A DNA stretch of 29,837 nt from A37T11 sp964546645 (GTDB lineage Bacteria > Bacteroidota > Bacteroidia > Sphingobacteriales > Sphingobacteriaceae). The stretch is taken from assembly GCA_964546645.1 (NCBI GenBank), contig CAZJKM010000026.1, positions 1 through 29,837 of the forward strand. The letters run 5' to 3'. Below, in pieces: positions 1 to 8,504 of this stretch. A program made the position numbers and the translations under genes. Numbering within the stretch: position 1 is the stretch's first letter; every line of letters begins with the position of its first letter. A model generated the notes under the pieces. It was given only the letters and a program-made list of their open reading frames with translations. It ran no database searches and was not told the DNA's origin.

Positions 1-60
1 CGGCGGTCTTGAAAACCGTTGACTGTAACAGGTCCGGGGGTTCGAATCCCTCACTTTCCG
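1..60 (+). tRNA. tRNA-Ser(UGA), 3' part, truncated by window edge
   Basis: The anticodon loop at 8-14 (CTTGAAA) carries anticodon TGA at 10-12, closed by the stem 3-7/15-19. A long variable arm follows, which is typical of serine tRNAs. The T-arm with TTCGAAT in its loop and the 3' acceptor strand end at the discriminator G60. No CCA is encoded. The 5' half lies outside the window. Confidence 0.93.
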
Positions 61-66
61 CAACAG

Positions 67-93
67 AAAGAGCCGCTTCAAAAGCGGCTCTTT
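67..93 (+). terminator. Hairpin downstream of tRNA-Ser
   Basis: A perfect 12-bp stem (67-78 with 82-93, AAAGAGCCGCTT and its complement) encloses a 3-nt loop and ends in TTT, seven nucleotides after the tRNA. This is a likely Rho-independent terminator or processing stop for the tRNA transcript. The T-tract is short, but T-rich sequence follows. Confidence 0.75.
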
Positions 94-624
94 CGTCGTA
101 TAAAGGGGTTTTTGTTCTGCTCTTTTTACTGTTTTTTGTTTATTTTGGCGGAGTTATGGCAGTGAATATACTCCTGTTAAATAATTGATTTTCAGATTTA
201 TTTCCGTTTATTTCGTTTTATTGAACTTCCCCATATCGCTGCTGTCATTTTGGTATCCAGATTGGTCAAAAAAATAAAAGATAATTTACAGGATATCAAT
301 TATTATGTTTACCTTTAGATATGCACGTGAAGATGCGTGATATTTTCGTATCCGTCTGCATCAGGCAATAAAACACCCTGTTTTATTCTGAAATAGATCC
401 ACTTGTCCACGGATAAAATGGTACTCTTTCTTTATAAAAATAAGTAACATTTTAAGCCCCCATATCATGGCAAGTTTATCAGAATCCATCCCACTATTAA
501 GCAAAAGACCTTTTATGAAGGTTTATTTCCTACCTCACTTACAATTTATTGGCAAACAAGCCATCTTTTCCATAAATCAATAATTTGTGGGGACCTAATA
601 TAAAACAACATTAATTCAAACATC
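94..624. other. AT-rich stretch without a convincing gene
   Basis: About 530 nt between the tRNA terminator and the small ORF at 625. The sequence is AT-rich and broken by stops in the frames I followed. The longest thing I found is a 42-codon minus-strand reading frame (361-489) with no recognisable features. I see no RNA gene and no clear repeat. The position right after a tRNA 3' end suits an old integration site, but I found no second copy of the tRNA end in the window. Confidence 0.5.
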
Positions 625-747
625 ATGAGCAAAGAGCAGAAAAAACCTAAAATCACGAAAGAAAAGAGCCAGTCATCTTATCAAAAAGATAAAGAGACTC
701 CCTCGAAAGATTCACTGGTAAACAATTCCAATAAAAAGAAAAAATAG
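625..747 (+). CDS. Possible 40-aa lysine-rich small protein
   Basis: An ATG-initiated frame of 40 codons begins MSKEQKKPKI and ends in four lysines before TAG. The peptide is almost entirely Lys, Ser, Glu, Gln and Asn, with no hydrophobic segment, so if made it would be a soluble, probably disordered basic protein. No family is recognised. It stands alone in an AT-rich region, and AAA-rich DNA can produce such a composition by chance. A weak argument in favour is its resemblance in style (MSK start, short, highly charged) to the 58-aa ORF at 21239-21415. Confidence 0.35.
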   Translation: MSKEQKKPKITKEKSQSSYQKDKETPSKDSLVNNSNKKKK

Positions 748-941
748 CCTGACCGGGTTGGAAAGATTTATTGGAATAAGATTCTTACCCCCTTTCCTTG
801 TGGAGATGAAGGAATCGCTACTTCAAAACTATCACTATTATTTTACTCAAAAAATTTAGTGTCAAAATACCCTTGTCAATATACACTTTTTTCCTATGAT
901 TTGTATGGACCAATAGATTTACAAACCAATGTTTTAGTAGC

Positions 942-1391
942 TTAAGCATCAGGAATTTCAGGTTCTACAAGCTTTATTAATTTTTCCAATGATTCCTGCC
1001 AGCCTAAATAGCACATTTCTACAGGTATTGCTGCAGGGATTCCCTCTTGCAATACTTTGAGTTCCGTACCACACGAAACCGCCTTCAGCCATACGGTTGT
1101 TGTTATTTCTCCCGGCAAACCAGGGTCGTCAAATGTGTCGGTGTATTTAATAAACTCATTAGGTTTTATTTCAAGGTACGATCCTCCAAAAGAATGTCCG
1201 TTCCCTGTACTGAAATTAATAAATGTCATGTTATACCTGCCCCCTACCTTAAAGTCCATGTGCTGTATGGTGCATACAAAGCCGTAAGGTGGCAGCCATG
1301 TTGAATGGGCTATAGGGTCTGCAAATGCCCGGAATACTTTTTCGGGGTTTGCCTTGATTACCCGATGTAATGAAACTGAATTACTTTCCAT
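942..1391 (-). CDS. SRPBCC-fold (AHSA1-like) protein
   Basis: 149 aa, the usual length for the START/AHSA1-like SRPBCC family (helix-grip fold with a hydrophobic ligand cavity). Visible landmarks are the N-terminal NPEKVFRAFADP segment followed by W-L-P-P, the central FKVGGRYNMTF strand, GSYLEIKPNEFIKYTDTF, and a C-terminal GWQESLEKLIKLVE helix, all characteristic of the family. Members of this subgroup have no agreed reaction and often sit beside DoxX-like proteins or ArsR regulators. It lies 61 nt downstream of the DoxX-like gene on the same strand, probably as the last gene of a small operon. The promoter-proximal gene of that cassette is a broken SRPBCC paralogue. The family call is firm; the cellular role is unknown. 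Confidence 0.88.
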   Translation of the reverse strand: MESNSVSLHRVIKANPEKVFRAFADPIAHSTWLPPYGFVCTIQHMDFKVGGRYNMTFINFSTGNGHSFGGSYLEIKPNEFIKYTDTFDDPGLPGEITTTVWLKAVSCGTELKVLQEGIPAAIPVEMCYLGWQESLEKLIKLVEPEIPDA

Positions 1392-1452
1392 TGTATTAAA
1401 AATTAAGTGGTGACCAATTAAATAGTTCTCCTTTTTCCTGAATGTTATGATA

Positions 1453-1830
1453 TTATTTACGGTGATACCGGATTTTATTGTTATAAATGTAAGAAACAGC
1501 CAGAATACCCAACACCACTAATGGCATCAGCATAAATCCGATGTTTTTATCTACAAATGCATGACTGATGAATGCAAAGATTAAGTTAAAAGTGAGCCCC
1601 GCATACGCCCATTCTTTTAATTTAGTGGGTATTTTAGGATAGGAGATTGCAAAAACACCCAGCACTTTGCAGATGATCAATGTGTAGGCAAAGTAATCAG
1701 GATAGCCCAATGGCTTTGTACCTACATTAACATGTTGGGGTGAAAACAAAAGGGTGCTAAGTGGCATGACACCTTCCCAGAGGACAATGATGGTAGTTGC
1801 CACCCAAAAGATTATTTTATTCTTCTTCAT
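1453..1830 (-). CDS. DoxX-like integral membrane protein
   Basis: 125 aa with four predicted hydrophobic helices (about residues 7-28, 46-64, 73-91 and 96-115) and a short basic C-terminus. The pattern GYPDYFAYTLIICKVLGVFAI followed by a P-x-KLKEWAYAG loop matches the DoxX-like family of small four-helix inner-membrane proteins, whose biochemical role is poorly defined. It starts 18 nt after the remnant SRPBCC gene and precedes an intact SRPBCC gene, a gene pairing common in Bacteroidota. The three probably share one transcript from the promoter near 2029-2036. Confidence 0.85.
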   Translation of the reverse strand: MKKNKIIFWVATTIIVLWEGVMPLSTLLFSPQHVNVGTKPLGYPDYFAYTLIICKVLGVFAISYPKIPTKLKEWAYAGLTFNLIFAFISHAFVDKNIGFMLMPLVVLGILAVSYIYNNKIRYHRK

Positions 1831-1848
1831 TGTAGTAACGATTAATGG

Positions 1849-1999
1849 TTATGAATGGGTTAATTCAACATATTTCACAAAGTTGTCCAATATAGCCTGC
1901 CATCCTTGTTTCAGCGCCTGGTGTATTCCAAGCCTTCCAAACGTTTGCTACGGGAGCATTTACTGTTGCGTTTACCGTAATTCGTGTTACTTGTGCCAT
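1849..1999 (-). pseudogene. SRPBCC-domain gene with large internal deletion
   Basis: From ATG at 1999 the frame reads MAQVTRITVNATVNAPVANV and then WKAWNTP, a typical N-terminus of the roughly 140-aa SRPBCC family. It then runs into an unrelated tail and a stop. In the neighbouring frame the same DNA gives ALKQGWQAILDNFVKYVE followed by LTHS and stop at 1849, which is the typical C-terminus of the same family. About 90 codons of the middle are missing and the two ends are out of frame, with the junction near 1917-1921. The upstream promoter and the downstream DoxX-like gene look intact. The family assignment of the two ends is by recognition; the deletion follows directly from the frames. Confidence 0.8.
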
Positions 2000-2028
2000 T
2001 GTTAATTTTTTCTATTGATTTTACAACT

Positions 2029-2036
2029 CAAAATTA
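2029..2036 (-). promoter_or_regulatory. Bacteroidota-type -7 box of the DoxX/SRPBCC cassette
   Basis: On the minus strand the sequence is TAATTTTG, a match to TAnnTTTG, 30 nt upstream of the ATG of the deleted SRPBCC gene. No clear TTG at -33 is seen, so this is a moderate call. Confidence 0.45.
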
Positions 2037-2247
2037 CAACGGAATATAAGACGTTAGCTGTTGTAAAAACGACAACTTTAGGGGTGAATTATGACAAAAC
2101 TATTTTTTTACCTTGTTGTTTGGCGTTTATCTGTTAATTTTGGTTATTCACAACAAAACAGCCCAATTATGCTGAATAAATTTTTTGCCCTCGTTTGGGT
2201 TTCCAGGTATTTTTTCAGTGTGGGTGCGCGGCAGATTGACCAGTTAT

Positions 2248-4323
2248 TTAATACCTTATAGCAACACCGGCAAAGAAATTACGCAGTGGGGCCGCATTGA
2301 AATACCTGCCACCGAACGCGTTGATATCGTTGCCCAGACTGTAATGTTCATTAAGCAAATTATCAGCGCCGGCGAAGAGTTGCAGCTGATAGTTCCGGTA
2401 TACCGGAATTTCCCAGGTCGCTTTGGCCTGCAATAGCTGATAAGCTCCGGCATAAACGGTATTAGCGTCGTTAAGGGGAATGGAGGATGTATAGTTATGG
2501 AGGATATACAGGCCGATTTTACCCGGTAACAGCAAATAAGCACTACTTGCCACCATTTCTGACGGTACGCCGGTGAGGCGGTTACCGGAGTAATTCAGAT
2601 AGTCGCTGAAACGGAAGTGGCTCAAGGTAAGGTTGCTGCTGAGCTGTAAACCCCGGATAAATGCCTCAGAGCGAGGGGGGATAAGCCATGCATGGAAGGA
2701 AGCTTCCAACCCTCTTTGTGTCAGTCCGCCCGCGTTACCGAAATATTCTTCCCCTCCCGGTCGCTCCTGGCGCACAATAGCATCCCGCATGCGGTAATAG
2801 AATACCGATGCATCAGCAAGGAAGCGCCGGTTTACACTTTGCCACCTGAAACCTGTCTCGTGGTTCCACCCGGTTTCCGGACGCAGGGAGGTATTGACGA
2901 TCTGGTCGGAAGCGCGTACCTCAGCCGTCGTTGCCGGAGAGTAGCCTTTTCCCAGGGACGCCCGCCAGCTGAAGCTGGGGGTTAGCAGATACGATAAAGC
3001 GAGGCGGGGCATCCAGGAAGGAGTGAATGTCACGCGTTCAAAGCGGTTATCCCATGTTGGAAACAGTCCCCGGTAACCGTATCCATAGTAATTGAGACTG
3101 AGCGCACTCTCTACAGACAGCCGCCGGTACAGGTCAGCGCTCCATCGCACGAAATAAAAATGGTAGCCGTTACGGAGCGCATCTCCGCTCTGCTCTGCAC
3201 CGGGTGTGCCGTTATGGTTATCGTAGTTCAGAATGCGGCTGCCGCCCTGCTGCCATTCCAGCCCGGCATTCGCCCGCCAGCTGAATGCGGCATTTACTTC
3301 CCTGGTATAATCCAGGTAAGTCCGCACGCCCAAATTATGTTCGAAGCGTTTTTCGTAGTTGGTGATGAACGGATTGCGAAAGTCGACATATGAACCGTAA
3401 ACTGCCATAACGTGTTTAAGGCGTTCTGACAGGTGGGTGTCGTGTACCAGTCCGCCAGTCAGGATCTTGCTGAAAATACCTGCCTGCTGATCAGCTGCCC
3501 CCGGGTTGGGCCCCGCCGGCGGCCGGGAGGCTTTGGGGTTATCTGCATATTGTGATTCGGTCAGACCTCCGGGAGTTTGGTAACGGAGGTCGGAGTAAAA
3601 AGCCAGCAGACGTAGTTCTCTGCCCGGTTGGTATTGAAAACGCTGGACGGTTTGCAAATGATGGCGCTGCATACCGGAATGATCCCGGTAACCATCCGAC
3701 CGCTGCCAGGCCTGGCTGATGCTGAACCGGTACCGTTCGCTGCTGCGGATGTTGGCAGCTACTTGTTCGTGGAATAATCCGTAGGATCCGCTGCTGAGGC
3801 GGAACTGCCCACTGTTTTCCCGTGCTTCCATACCGTAGGGCTGCAGCAGCAGCACACCGCCTGAGTTGGCACCGTACAAACTGCCATCAGGCCCTTTAAG
3901 GATGCCGATACCATCGAGGCTACCTGCGTCCAGTGCATTCAGGTACGTATTACCGCCGGCATCTGTCAGCGGGATCTCGTCGAAATAGATCTTTACATTC
4001 CGGACGCCGAATGGCGACCGCAACAGGCTGCCCCGCACCGAAAGGCGGTAACTGCCGGGTGAACGCTCTTCCATGCGGATACCGGGTACGGTATTGAGTG
4101 CCGGCAGCAGTGTGATGCCACTTTGTTTTGCCAGCAGGGAACGGCTGATAGCCGCTGCTGATGTGGTCACGCGTAGCAGCGGTTGTTTGCTGAAATAGGC
4201 ATTTACGGTGACTTCCTGTAAAGCTTCGGCGCTATCAATCGGCAAGGGCTGTGCCTGACCAAAGACCGGCAGGCCGTGCAGAGCAGTAAATAGCATAATG
4301 GCGATAACAGGTGTTCTGATCAT
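2248..4323 (-). CDS. TonB-dependent outer-membrane receptor
   Basis: 691 aa. A signal peptide (residues 1 to about 22, cleavage near VFGQAQ) is followed by a TonB-box-like stretch (LQEVTVNA). A plug domain follows (about 45-165, with PGIRMEERSPGSYRLSVRG, the FDEIPLTDAGG loop, and ILKGPDGSLYGANSGGV). The rest is a beta-barrel ending in FFAGVAIRY with a terminal aromatic residue, as expected for BAM-dependent insertion. There is no N-terminal carboxypeptidase-like domain and no SusD partner, so it resembles siderophore/metal-type receptors more than SusC. It would take up a substrate using TonB-ExbBD energy; the substrate cannot be read from sequence. It lies 11 nt downstream of the zinc-ribbon gene and may be co-transcribed with it. 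Confidence 0.92.
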   Translation of the reverse strand: MIRTPVIAIMLFTALHGLPVFGQAQPLPIDSAEALQEVTVNAYFSKQPLLRVTTSAAAISRSLLAKQSGITLLPALNTVPGIRMEERSPGSYRLSVRGSLLRSPFGVRNVKIYFDEIPLTDAGGNTYLNALDAGSLDGIGILKGPDGSLYGANSGGVLLLQPYGMEARENSGQFRLSSGSYGLFHEQVAANIRSSERYRFSISQAWQRSDGYRDHSGMQRHHLQTVQRFQYQPGRELRLLAFYSDLRYQTPGGLTESQYADNPKASRPPAGPNPGAADQQAGIFSKILTGGLVHDTHLSERLKHVMAVYGSYVDFRNPFITNYEKRFEHNLGVRTYLDYTREVNAAFSWRANAGLEWQQGGSRILNYDNHNGTPGAEQSGDALRNGYHFYFVRWSADLYRRLSVESALSLNYYGYGYRGLFPTWDNRFERVTFTPSWMPRLALSYLLTPSFSWRASLGKGYSPATTAEVRASDQIVNTSLRPETGWNHETGFRWQSVNRRFLADASVFYYRMRDAIVRQERPGGEEYFGNAGGLTQRGLEASFHAWLIPPRSEAFIRGLQLSSNLTLSHFRFSDYLNYSGNRLTGVPSEMVASSAYLLLPGKIGLYILHNYTSSIPLNDANTVYAGAYQLLQAKATWEIPVYRNYQLQLFAGADNLLNEHYSLGNDINAFGGRYFNAAPLRNFFAGVAIRY

Positions 4324-4334
4324 AACTGATGATA

Positions 4335-4697
4335 TTATGGAGAATCTTTTTTTACAACAAGAAGTACTTCGTCATTATTCAGCGGCAGATAGCCGTGATC
4401 ATAACAAAAATAGTACTTTGTTCCTTTTCCGGTTTCATAAAGGTGGGTAAAATACGTAAAGTCAAACCCCGCATGCACCATCTGTGCACGAGGGACTTTG
4501 GTTTTACCCCCGGGGTTGAGCTGTTGCAGGACGCGATAGTTGTGTTTAAGGGTCCGGTTGATCTGCCGTACGTATCCGCGTTCATTATCTGCGTACTGCG
4601 TACGGTTGTAGTAGTTGCTGCGACAGGCGTCGTCGCAGAATTTCTTATCGGAACGACCGATAAGCGGTTGTTGGCAATCTAAACATAAACGCTCCAT
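4335..4697 (-). CDS. Zinc-ribbon protein of unknown function
   Basis: 120 aa. The N-terminus carries four cysteines, C5-x2-C8 and C21-x3-C25, within LCLDCQQPLIGRSDKKFCDD, a treble-clef/zinc-ribbon type metal site. A basic NYYNRTQYADNERGYVRQIN segment follows. The C-terminal half (YFTHLYETGKGTKYYFCYDH) is hydrophilic and aromatic-rich with no recognised domain. Similar small 'GR-DKKFC' zinc-ribbon proteins are common hypotheticals in Bacteroidota. It sits between the DUF3817 gene (55-nt gap) and the TonB-dependent receptor (11-nt gap) on the same strand. I infer only zinc binding; a nucleic-acid-binding role is possible but unproven. Confidence 0.8.
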   Translation of the reverse strand: MERLCLDCQQPLIGRSDKKFCDDACRSNYYNRTQYADNERGYVRQINRTLKHNYRVLQQLNPGGKTKVPRAQMVHAGFDFTYFTHLYETGKGTKYYFCYDHGYLPLNNDEVLLVVKKDSP

Positions 4698-4752
4698 ATG
4701 GTTCTGATCAGTTAGGTGAACGTCAGGTTACATGGACGTAAAGATAGCGATT

Positions 4753-5073
4753 TTATTTTTGATCAACCGGTACCGCAGGGGTTTCTTCTTTCAGTTGCCG
4801 TTCCACCAAGAAAGGTGCAAACGGGATCAGGGAAGCAAGGAAAAATACAACCACCCTTTTAAAACTCCATTTGTATGCATCCCAGCACAATAGCAGGAAG
4901 ATAACGTAGGCAATGAAAAGTAATCCGTGAGCCCATCCCACGTATTTGACGGTCAGTGGCCCCCAGGTCAGGTCGGTGAGGTATTTCAGTGGCATGGCAA
5001 TCAGTACCAGCACCACCATCGAAATACCTTCGGCCAAAGCAATTCTGCGGAAAAGAGATAACGTTGTATGCAT
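4753..5073 (-). CDS. DUF3817-family membrane protein
   Basis: 106 aa with three hydrophobic helices (about 15-33, 47-65 and 71-90). The N-terminal FRRIALAEGISMVVL and central VKYVGWAHGLLFIAYV signatures are characteristic of DUF3817 proteins (small integral membrane proteins, function unknown). The C-terminal tail is short, charged and rich in Glu/Pro. The gene is the first of a same-strand run with the zinc-ribbon protein and the TonB-dependent receptor. It starts about 90 nt after the terminator that closes the RND operon, so it probably has its own promoter. Family call firm, function unknown. Confidence 0.85.
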   Translation of the reverse strand: MHTTLSLFRRIALAEGISMVVLVLIAMPLKYLTDLTWGPLTVKYVGWAHGLLFIAYVIFLLLCWDAYKWSFKRVVVFFLASLIPFAPFLVERQLKEETPAVPVDQK

Positions 5074-5163
5074 TATGAGTATGATTTTGGGGTGAAGATA
5101 ACGTGTTTTCAGCGGCAGAGCGATACCGGTTTCAACCTTTGACCTGCTGCTGACGGATCCGGT

Positions 5164-5200
5164 AAAAAAAACGGCCGGAAATGATGAATCTTTCCGGCCG
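5164..5200 (-). terminator. Rho-independent terminator of the RND efflux operon
   Basis: On the minus strand a perfect 10-bp GC-rich stem (5200-5191 with 5181-5172, CGGCCGGAAA), a 9-nt loop and then eight consecutive T. It lies 23 nt after the permease stop codon, a textbook intrinsic terminator. Confidence 0.92.
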
Positions 5201-5223
5201 CTTACTTTCTGAACGAAGGTCGG

Positions 5224-8200
5224 TTAGTCGACCTCTTCGTATTCTTTTACATCCTTGTGTACATATTCCTCAACCATCAGCTCTGATATCGGCCGGGTTT
5301 TTTTATCCAGTCCGAGACGGTGAAGGATATTGTCCATAATCTGGTACATCACCGGGACAATGATGAGTGTCAGGAAGAGGGAGCTGAGCAGGCCACCGAT
5401 GATTACCCAGGCAAGGCCGTTTTTCCACTCGGCACTGGGGCCGGTCGCAATAGCAATGGGAAGCATCCCGAATACCATGGCGATAGTGGTCATCAGGATC
5501 GGCCGTAACCGGGCCTGGTTGGCCAGAATGAGGGCTTCACGGGTTGACTTCCCTTCCGCCTTCAGGTGGTTGGTAAAGTCAACCAGTATGATCGCATTTT
5601 TAGCAACCAGACCAATCAGCATGATGAGTCCGAGTATGGTAAATATGTTGAGTGTGTTGTTTGTCAACGCCAATGCCAGGAATGCACCGATGAGCGCTAA
5701 CGGGATAGAGAACATCACCACAAACGGATAAACGAAGCTGTCATACAACGCAACCATGATAAAATAAACCAACAGTACGGATGCGAGCAGGGCGATACCC
5801 AGCGTACCGAAGCCTTCCTGTTGCATTTCTTTGTCTCCTCCCCATACGTAACTGACGCCTGCAGGAGCCTGTGTGTCTTCGAGTAATACCAACCAGTCGT
5901 CCACAATGGCACTGGCCGGGCGCCCTACCGCCTGCGACTGTACCTTGACGGAGGTGCTTTTATCACGGCGCTCCAGCTGGCTGGGGCCTGATCCTTCCCG
6001 TATGGTGGCGAACTGCGACAATCGGACGAGTTGCCCGCTGTTGTTGGTAAATTGCAGGTTACTTACATCGTCCACATTTTTCCGGTCGTAATCGTCAAAA
6101 CGGATATTGATGTCATACTCGTATTCGCCGGCCCTGAATTTTCCGTTTGTGTTACCGTTGAAGGCTGTTTGCATGGTCCCACCTACGGTTTGCAGATTTA
6201 ATCCCAGGGCTGACATTTTATCGCGATCCACCTCTACCGTGATTTCCGGTGTGCCGGCTTCGACGGATAATTTCGTCTCCGAGGTGCCCGGTACTTTCCG
6301 CAGGAGAGCCAGCGCTTCATCTGCGTAGCGCATGACACTGTCCAGGTCTGAGCCGATGACAACCATCTCTACCGGTGCCTGTTCCGCAAAACCAACGATA
6401 CTGATCGGAACGGTCTTTACTTTGGCACCAACCAGCTCCTTTTCCAGCTCACGTTTTATTTTTGCACCGAATATGGCACTTTCGTCCGCGCGTTGCTCCT
6501 TAGGTACGAGTTTGACGGTAATCTCTGATTTATAGGCCGAAGATAAGGCACCGGCCATGGCATCACTTGATTGTCCGACTGTTGTGATCATCGACACGAC
6601 TTCCGGCTTTTTGCGCAGGAAATCTTCCGCCCGTTGCGTCATCTGGTTGGTCTGTTCAATGGATGCGTCTTTGGGCATCTCAATCTGTACCAGAAACTCA
6701 CCACGGTCGCCGGAGGCAAAGAATTCACCACCGATAAAGCCGGCCATAGGCAGGACAAACGAGCCGAAGAACAGAACGGTGACGACGGAAAGGGTAACCA
6801 ATTTATGATCCAATGCCCATCTCAGTAAACCTGAGATCCAGCGGGTAAACCGGTGTAACTGATTTTCAAACCACAGGATAAACCGGCCGAAGATACTGTT
6901 GTCTGTTACGCGCTCGAGCTTGCCGAAACGGGAGGTAAGCAATGGAACAATGGTAAAGGAGGCCAGCAGACTGAGTAAAGTGGCAATGACGACCACCACA
7001 CAGAACTCGCGAAGGATGTCGGATACCATGCCTGAGCTGATGGCAATGGGCAGGAACACCACTACAATTACCAGGGTGATGGATACCACAGTGAACCCGA
7101 TTTCCTTCGCTCCGTCAAAGGAGGCCCGCACTTTATTTTTACCCATTTCCATGTGCCGGTAGATATTTTCGATAACGACGATCGCGTCGTCCACGAGGAT
7201 ACCTACTACCAGTGAAAGTCCCAGCAATGACATCAGGTTCAGTGTATAACCAAACAGACTGATGCCGATGAAGGTGGCAATCAGGGATGCAGGGATCGCC
7301 ACCATAACGATAACCGCATTTCGTAAGCTGTGCAGGAAAAACAACATCACCACGGCGACCAGTATCACTGCTAAGAAGAGGTCGAAGATAACTGCATTGG
7401 CTGACTCCAGTGTATAGGTGGAGCTGTCATTGGCGATATCCATCTTCAGGCCTTCTTTCTCATAGGTGGCTAATAACCCACCGATGATACCCTGTACGCC
7501 TTTGCTGACTTCCACCGCATTGGCGTCTGATTGCTTGAGTACCTGGAGCACCAGAGCGCTCCGCTGATTCACCCGCGCGATCTTTTCGACGTCTTTCTGT
7601 GTATCCTGCACGTCGGCTATATCACCGAGGCGCACCTGGGCACCTGAAGCAGTGGTGGTGATAACGAGATGACGTAATTCGTCCACAGTTTTATACTTTC
7701 CCGCCAGGCGCACCAAGATATCCTGATGCTGGGTTTTCACACTTCCTGTCGGGAAGTCCAGGTTAGACGTGAGAATAGCCTGCTGTACCTGGAGAATGGA
7801 CAAGCCATACCCCTGCAGTTTCGAAGCATTGATGCTGACCTGGATCTCCCGTTCCTGTCCGCCGACCAGGTTTACCTGTGCTACCCCCGGCACACGTGAC
7901 AATACCGGTTGGATACGTTTGTCGATGAGGTCGTAAAATTCCGCATCGGCCATATCGGAAGTGGTTGCCAGTGTCATGATCGGCAGGTCGTCCATGGAGA
8001 ACTTTGCTAACGACGGTGTTTCTGCATCATCGGGCAACTGGGAGAGGATCGCATTCACTTTCCGCTGTGCGTCGTTGAGCGAGTAATCGACATTCGCATT
8101 GCTGGTCAGCTCAATAATAACCATGGAGAGGCTTTCATACGACGTGGCATCCAGTTTTTTGATATTTTCCAGCGACGCTACAGCGTCTTCAATTTTCTTG

Positions 8201-8391
8201 GTAACGGTATTCTCCACCTCCCCGGGAGAAGCTCCGGGGTAAATGGTGGTAATCGATACCACGCTTGGGGTAAATTTAGGGAGCAGTTCGTAATTTAACG
8301 AGAAGTAGCTCATGATGCCCAACAATGAAAGCGCGGTAAATACCACGATGACAATGGATGGACGTTTTATGGATATTTCTGCAATTTTCAT
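5224..8391 (-). CDS. RND-family multidrug/solute efflux permease (HAE1/AcrB-like)
   Basis: 1055 aa, the normal length for an AcrB-type inner-membrane RND pump. It has the N-terminal TM1 (MKIAEISIKRPSIVIVVFTA) and two large periplasmic loops. The TM4 proton-relay pair is in GILVDDAIVVIENIYRH, and the TM10 lysine partner is in GLVAKNAIILVDF. Twelve membrane segments are visible as two groups. It would form a trimer and, with the adaptor and TolC-like channel encoded upstream in the same operon, export compounds by proton antiport; the substrates are unknown. The C-terminal tail (ELMVEEYVHKDVKEYEEVD) is acidic and cytoplasmic. A 113-nt gap with a hairpin separates it from the adaptor gene. A TetR regulator heads the operon. 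Confidence 0.96.
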   Translation of the reverse strand: MKIAEISIKRPSIVIVVFTALSLLGIMSYFSLNYELLPKFTPSVVSITTIYPGASPGEVENTVTKKIEDAVASLENIKKLDATSYESLSMVIIELTSNANVDYSLNDAQRKVNAILSQLPDDAETPSLAKFSMDDLPIMTLATTSDMADAEFYDLIDKRIQPVLSRVPGVAQVNLVGGQEREIQVSINASKLQGYGLSILQVQQAILTSNLDFPTGSVKTQHQDILVRLAGKYKTVDELRHLVITTTASGAQVRLGDIADVQDTQKDVEKIARVNQRSALVLQVLKQSDANAVEVSKGVQGIIGGLLATYEKEGLKMDIANDSSTYTLESANAVIFDLFLAVILVAVVMLFFLHSLRNAVIVMVAIPASLIATFIGISLFGYTLNLMSLLGLSLVVGILVDDAIVVIENIYRHMEMGKNKVRASFDGAKEIGFTVVSITLVIVVVFLPIAISSGMVSDILREFCVVVVIATLLSLLASFTIVPLLTSRFGKLERVTDNSIFGRFILWFENQLHRFTRWISGLLRWALDHKLVTLSVVTVLFFGSFVLPMAGFIGGEFFASGDRGEFLVQIEMPKDASIEQTNQMTQRAEDFLRKKPEVVSMITTVGQSSDAMAGALSSAYKSEITVKLVPKEQRADESAIFGAKIKRELEKELVGAKVKTVPISIVGFAEQAPVEMVVIGSDLDSVMRYADEALALLRKVPGTSETKLSVEAGTPEITVEVDRDKMSALGLNLQTVGGTMQTAFNGNTNGKFRAGEYEYDINIRFDDYDRKNVDDVSNLQFTNNSGQLVRLSQFATIREGSGPSQLERRDKSTSVKVQSQAVGRPASAIVDDWLVLLEDTQAPAGVSYVWGGDKEMQQEGFGTLGIALLASVLLVYFIMVALYDSFVYPFVVMFSIPLALIGAFLALALTNNTLNIFTILGLIMLIGLVAKNAIILVDFTNHLKAEGKSTREALILANQARLRPILMTTIAMVFGMLPIAIATGPSAEWKNGLAWVIIGGLLSSLFLTLIIVPVMYQIMDNILHRLGLDKKTRPISELMVEEYVHKDVKEYEEVD

Positions 8392-8424
8392 TGAAGTGAC
8401 TGGTTTTTAATGGTAATGAAGCTT

Positions 8425-8461
8425 GCATGAGCTTGTTCATTTTTTGAGCGACGGCTCATGC
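8425..8461. repeat. Inverted repeat between adaptor and permease genes
   Basis: GCATGAGC (8425-8432) and its exact complement GCTCATGC (8454-8461) are separated by 21 nt within the 113-nt spacer of the RND operon. It lacks a T-tract on the minus strand, so it is not a classical terminator. It could be an RNA processing or stability element that tunes permease expression relative to the adaptor. Confidence 0.5.
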
Positions 8462-8504
8462 AGGTTTCATATGGATACGCATATGGCATTTGCGGACTTT
8501 CCGG

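Noticed and set aside
361..489. 42-codon minus-strand ORF in the gap after the tRNA
   Set aside because: No composition bias, promoter or similarity that separates it from a chance frame in AT-rich DNA.
1..624. tRNA-Ser 3' end as an attachment site of an integrated element
   Set aside because: No integrase gene and no second copy of the tRNA 3' sequence were seen in the window; position alone is not enough.
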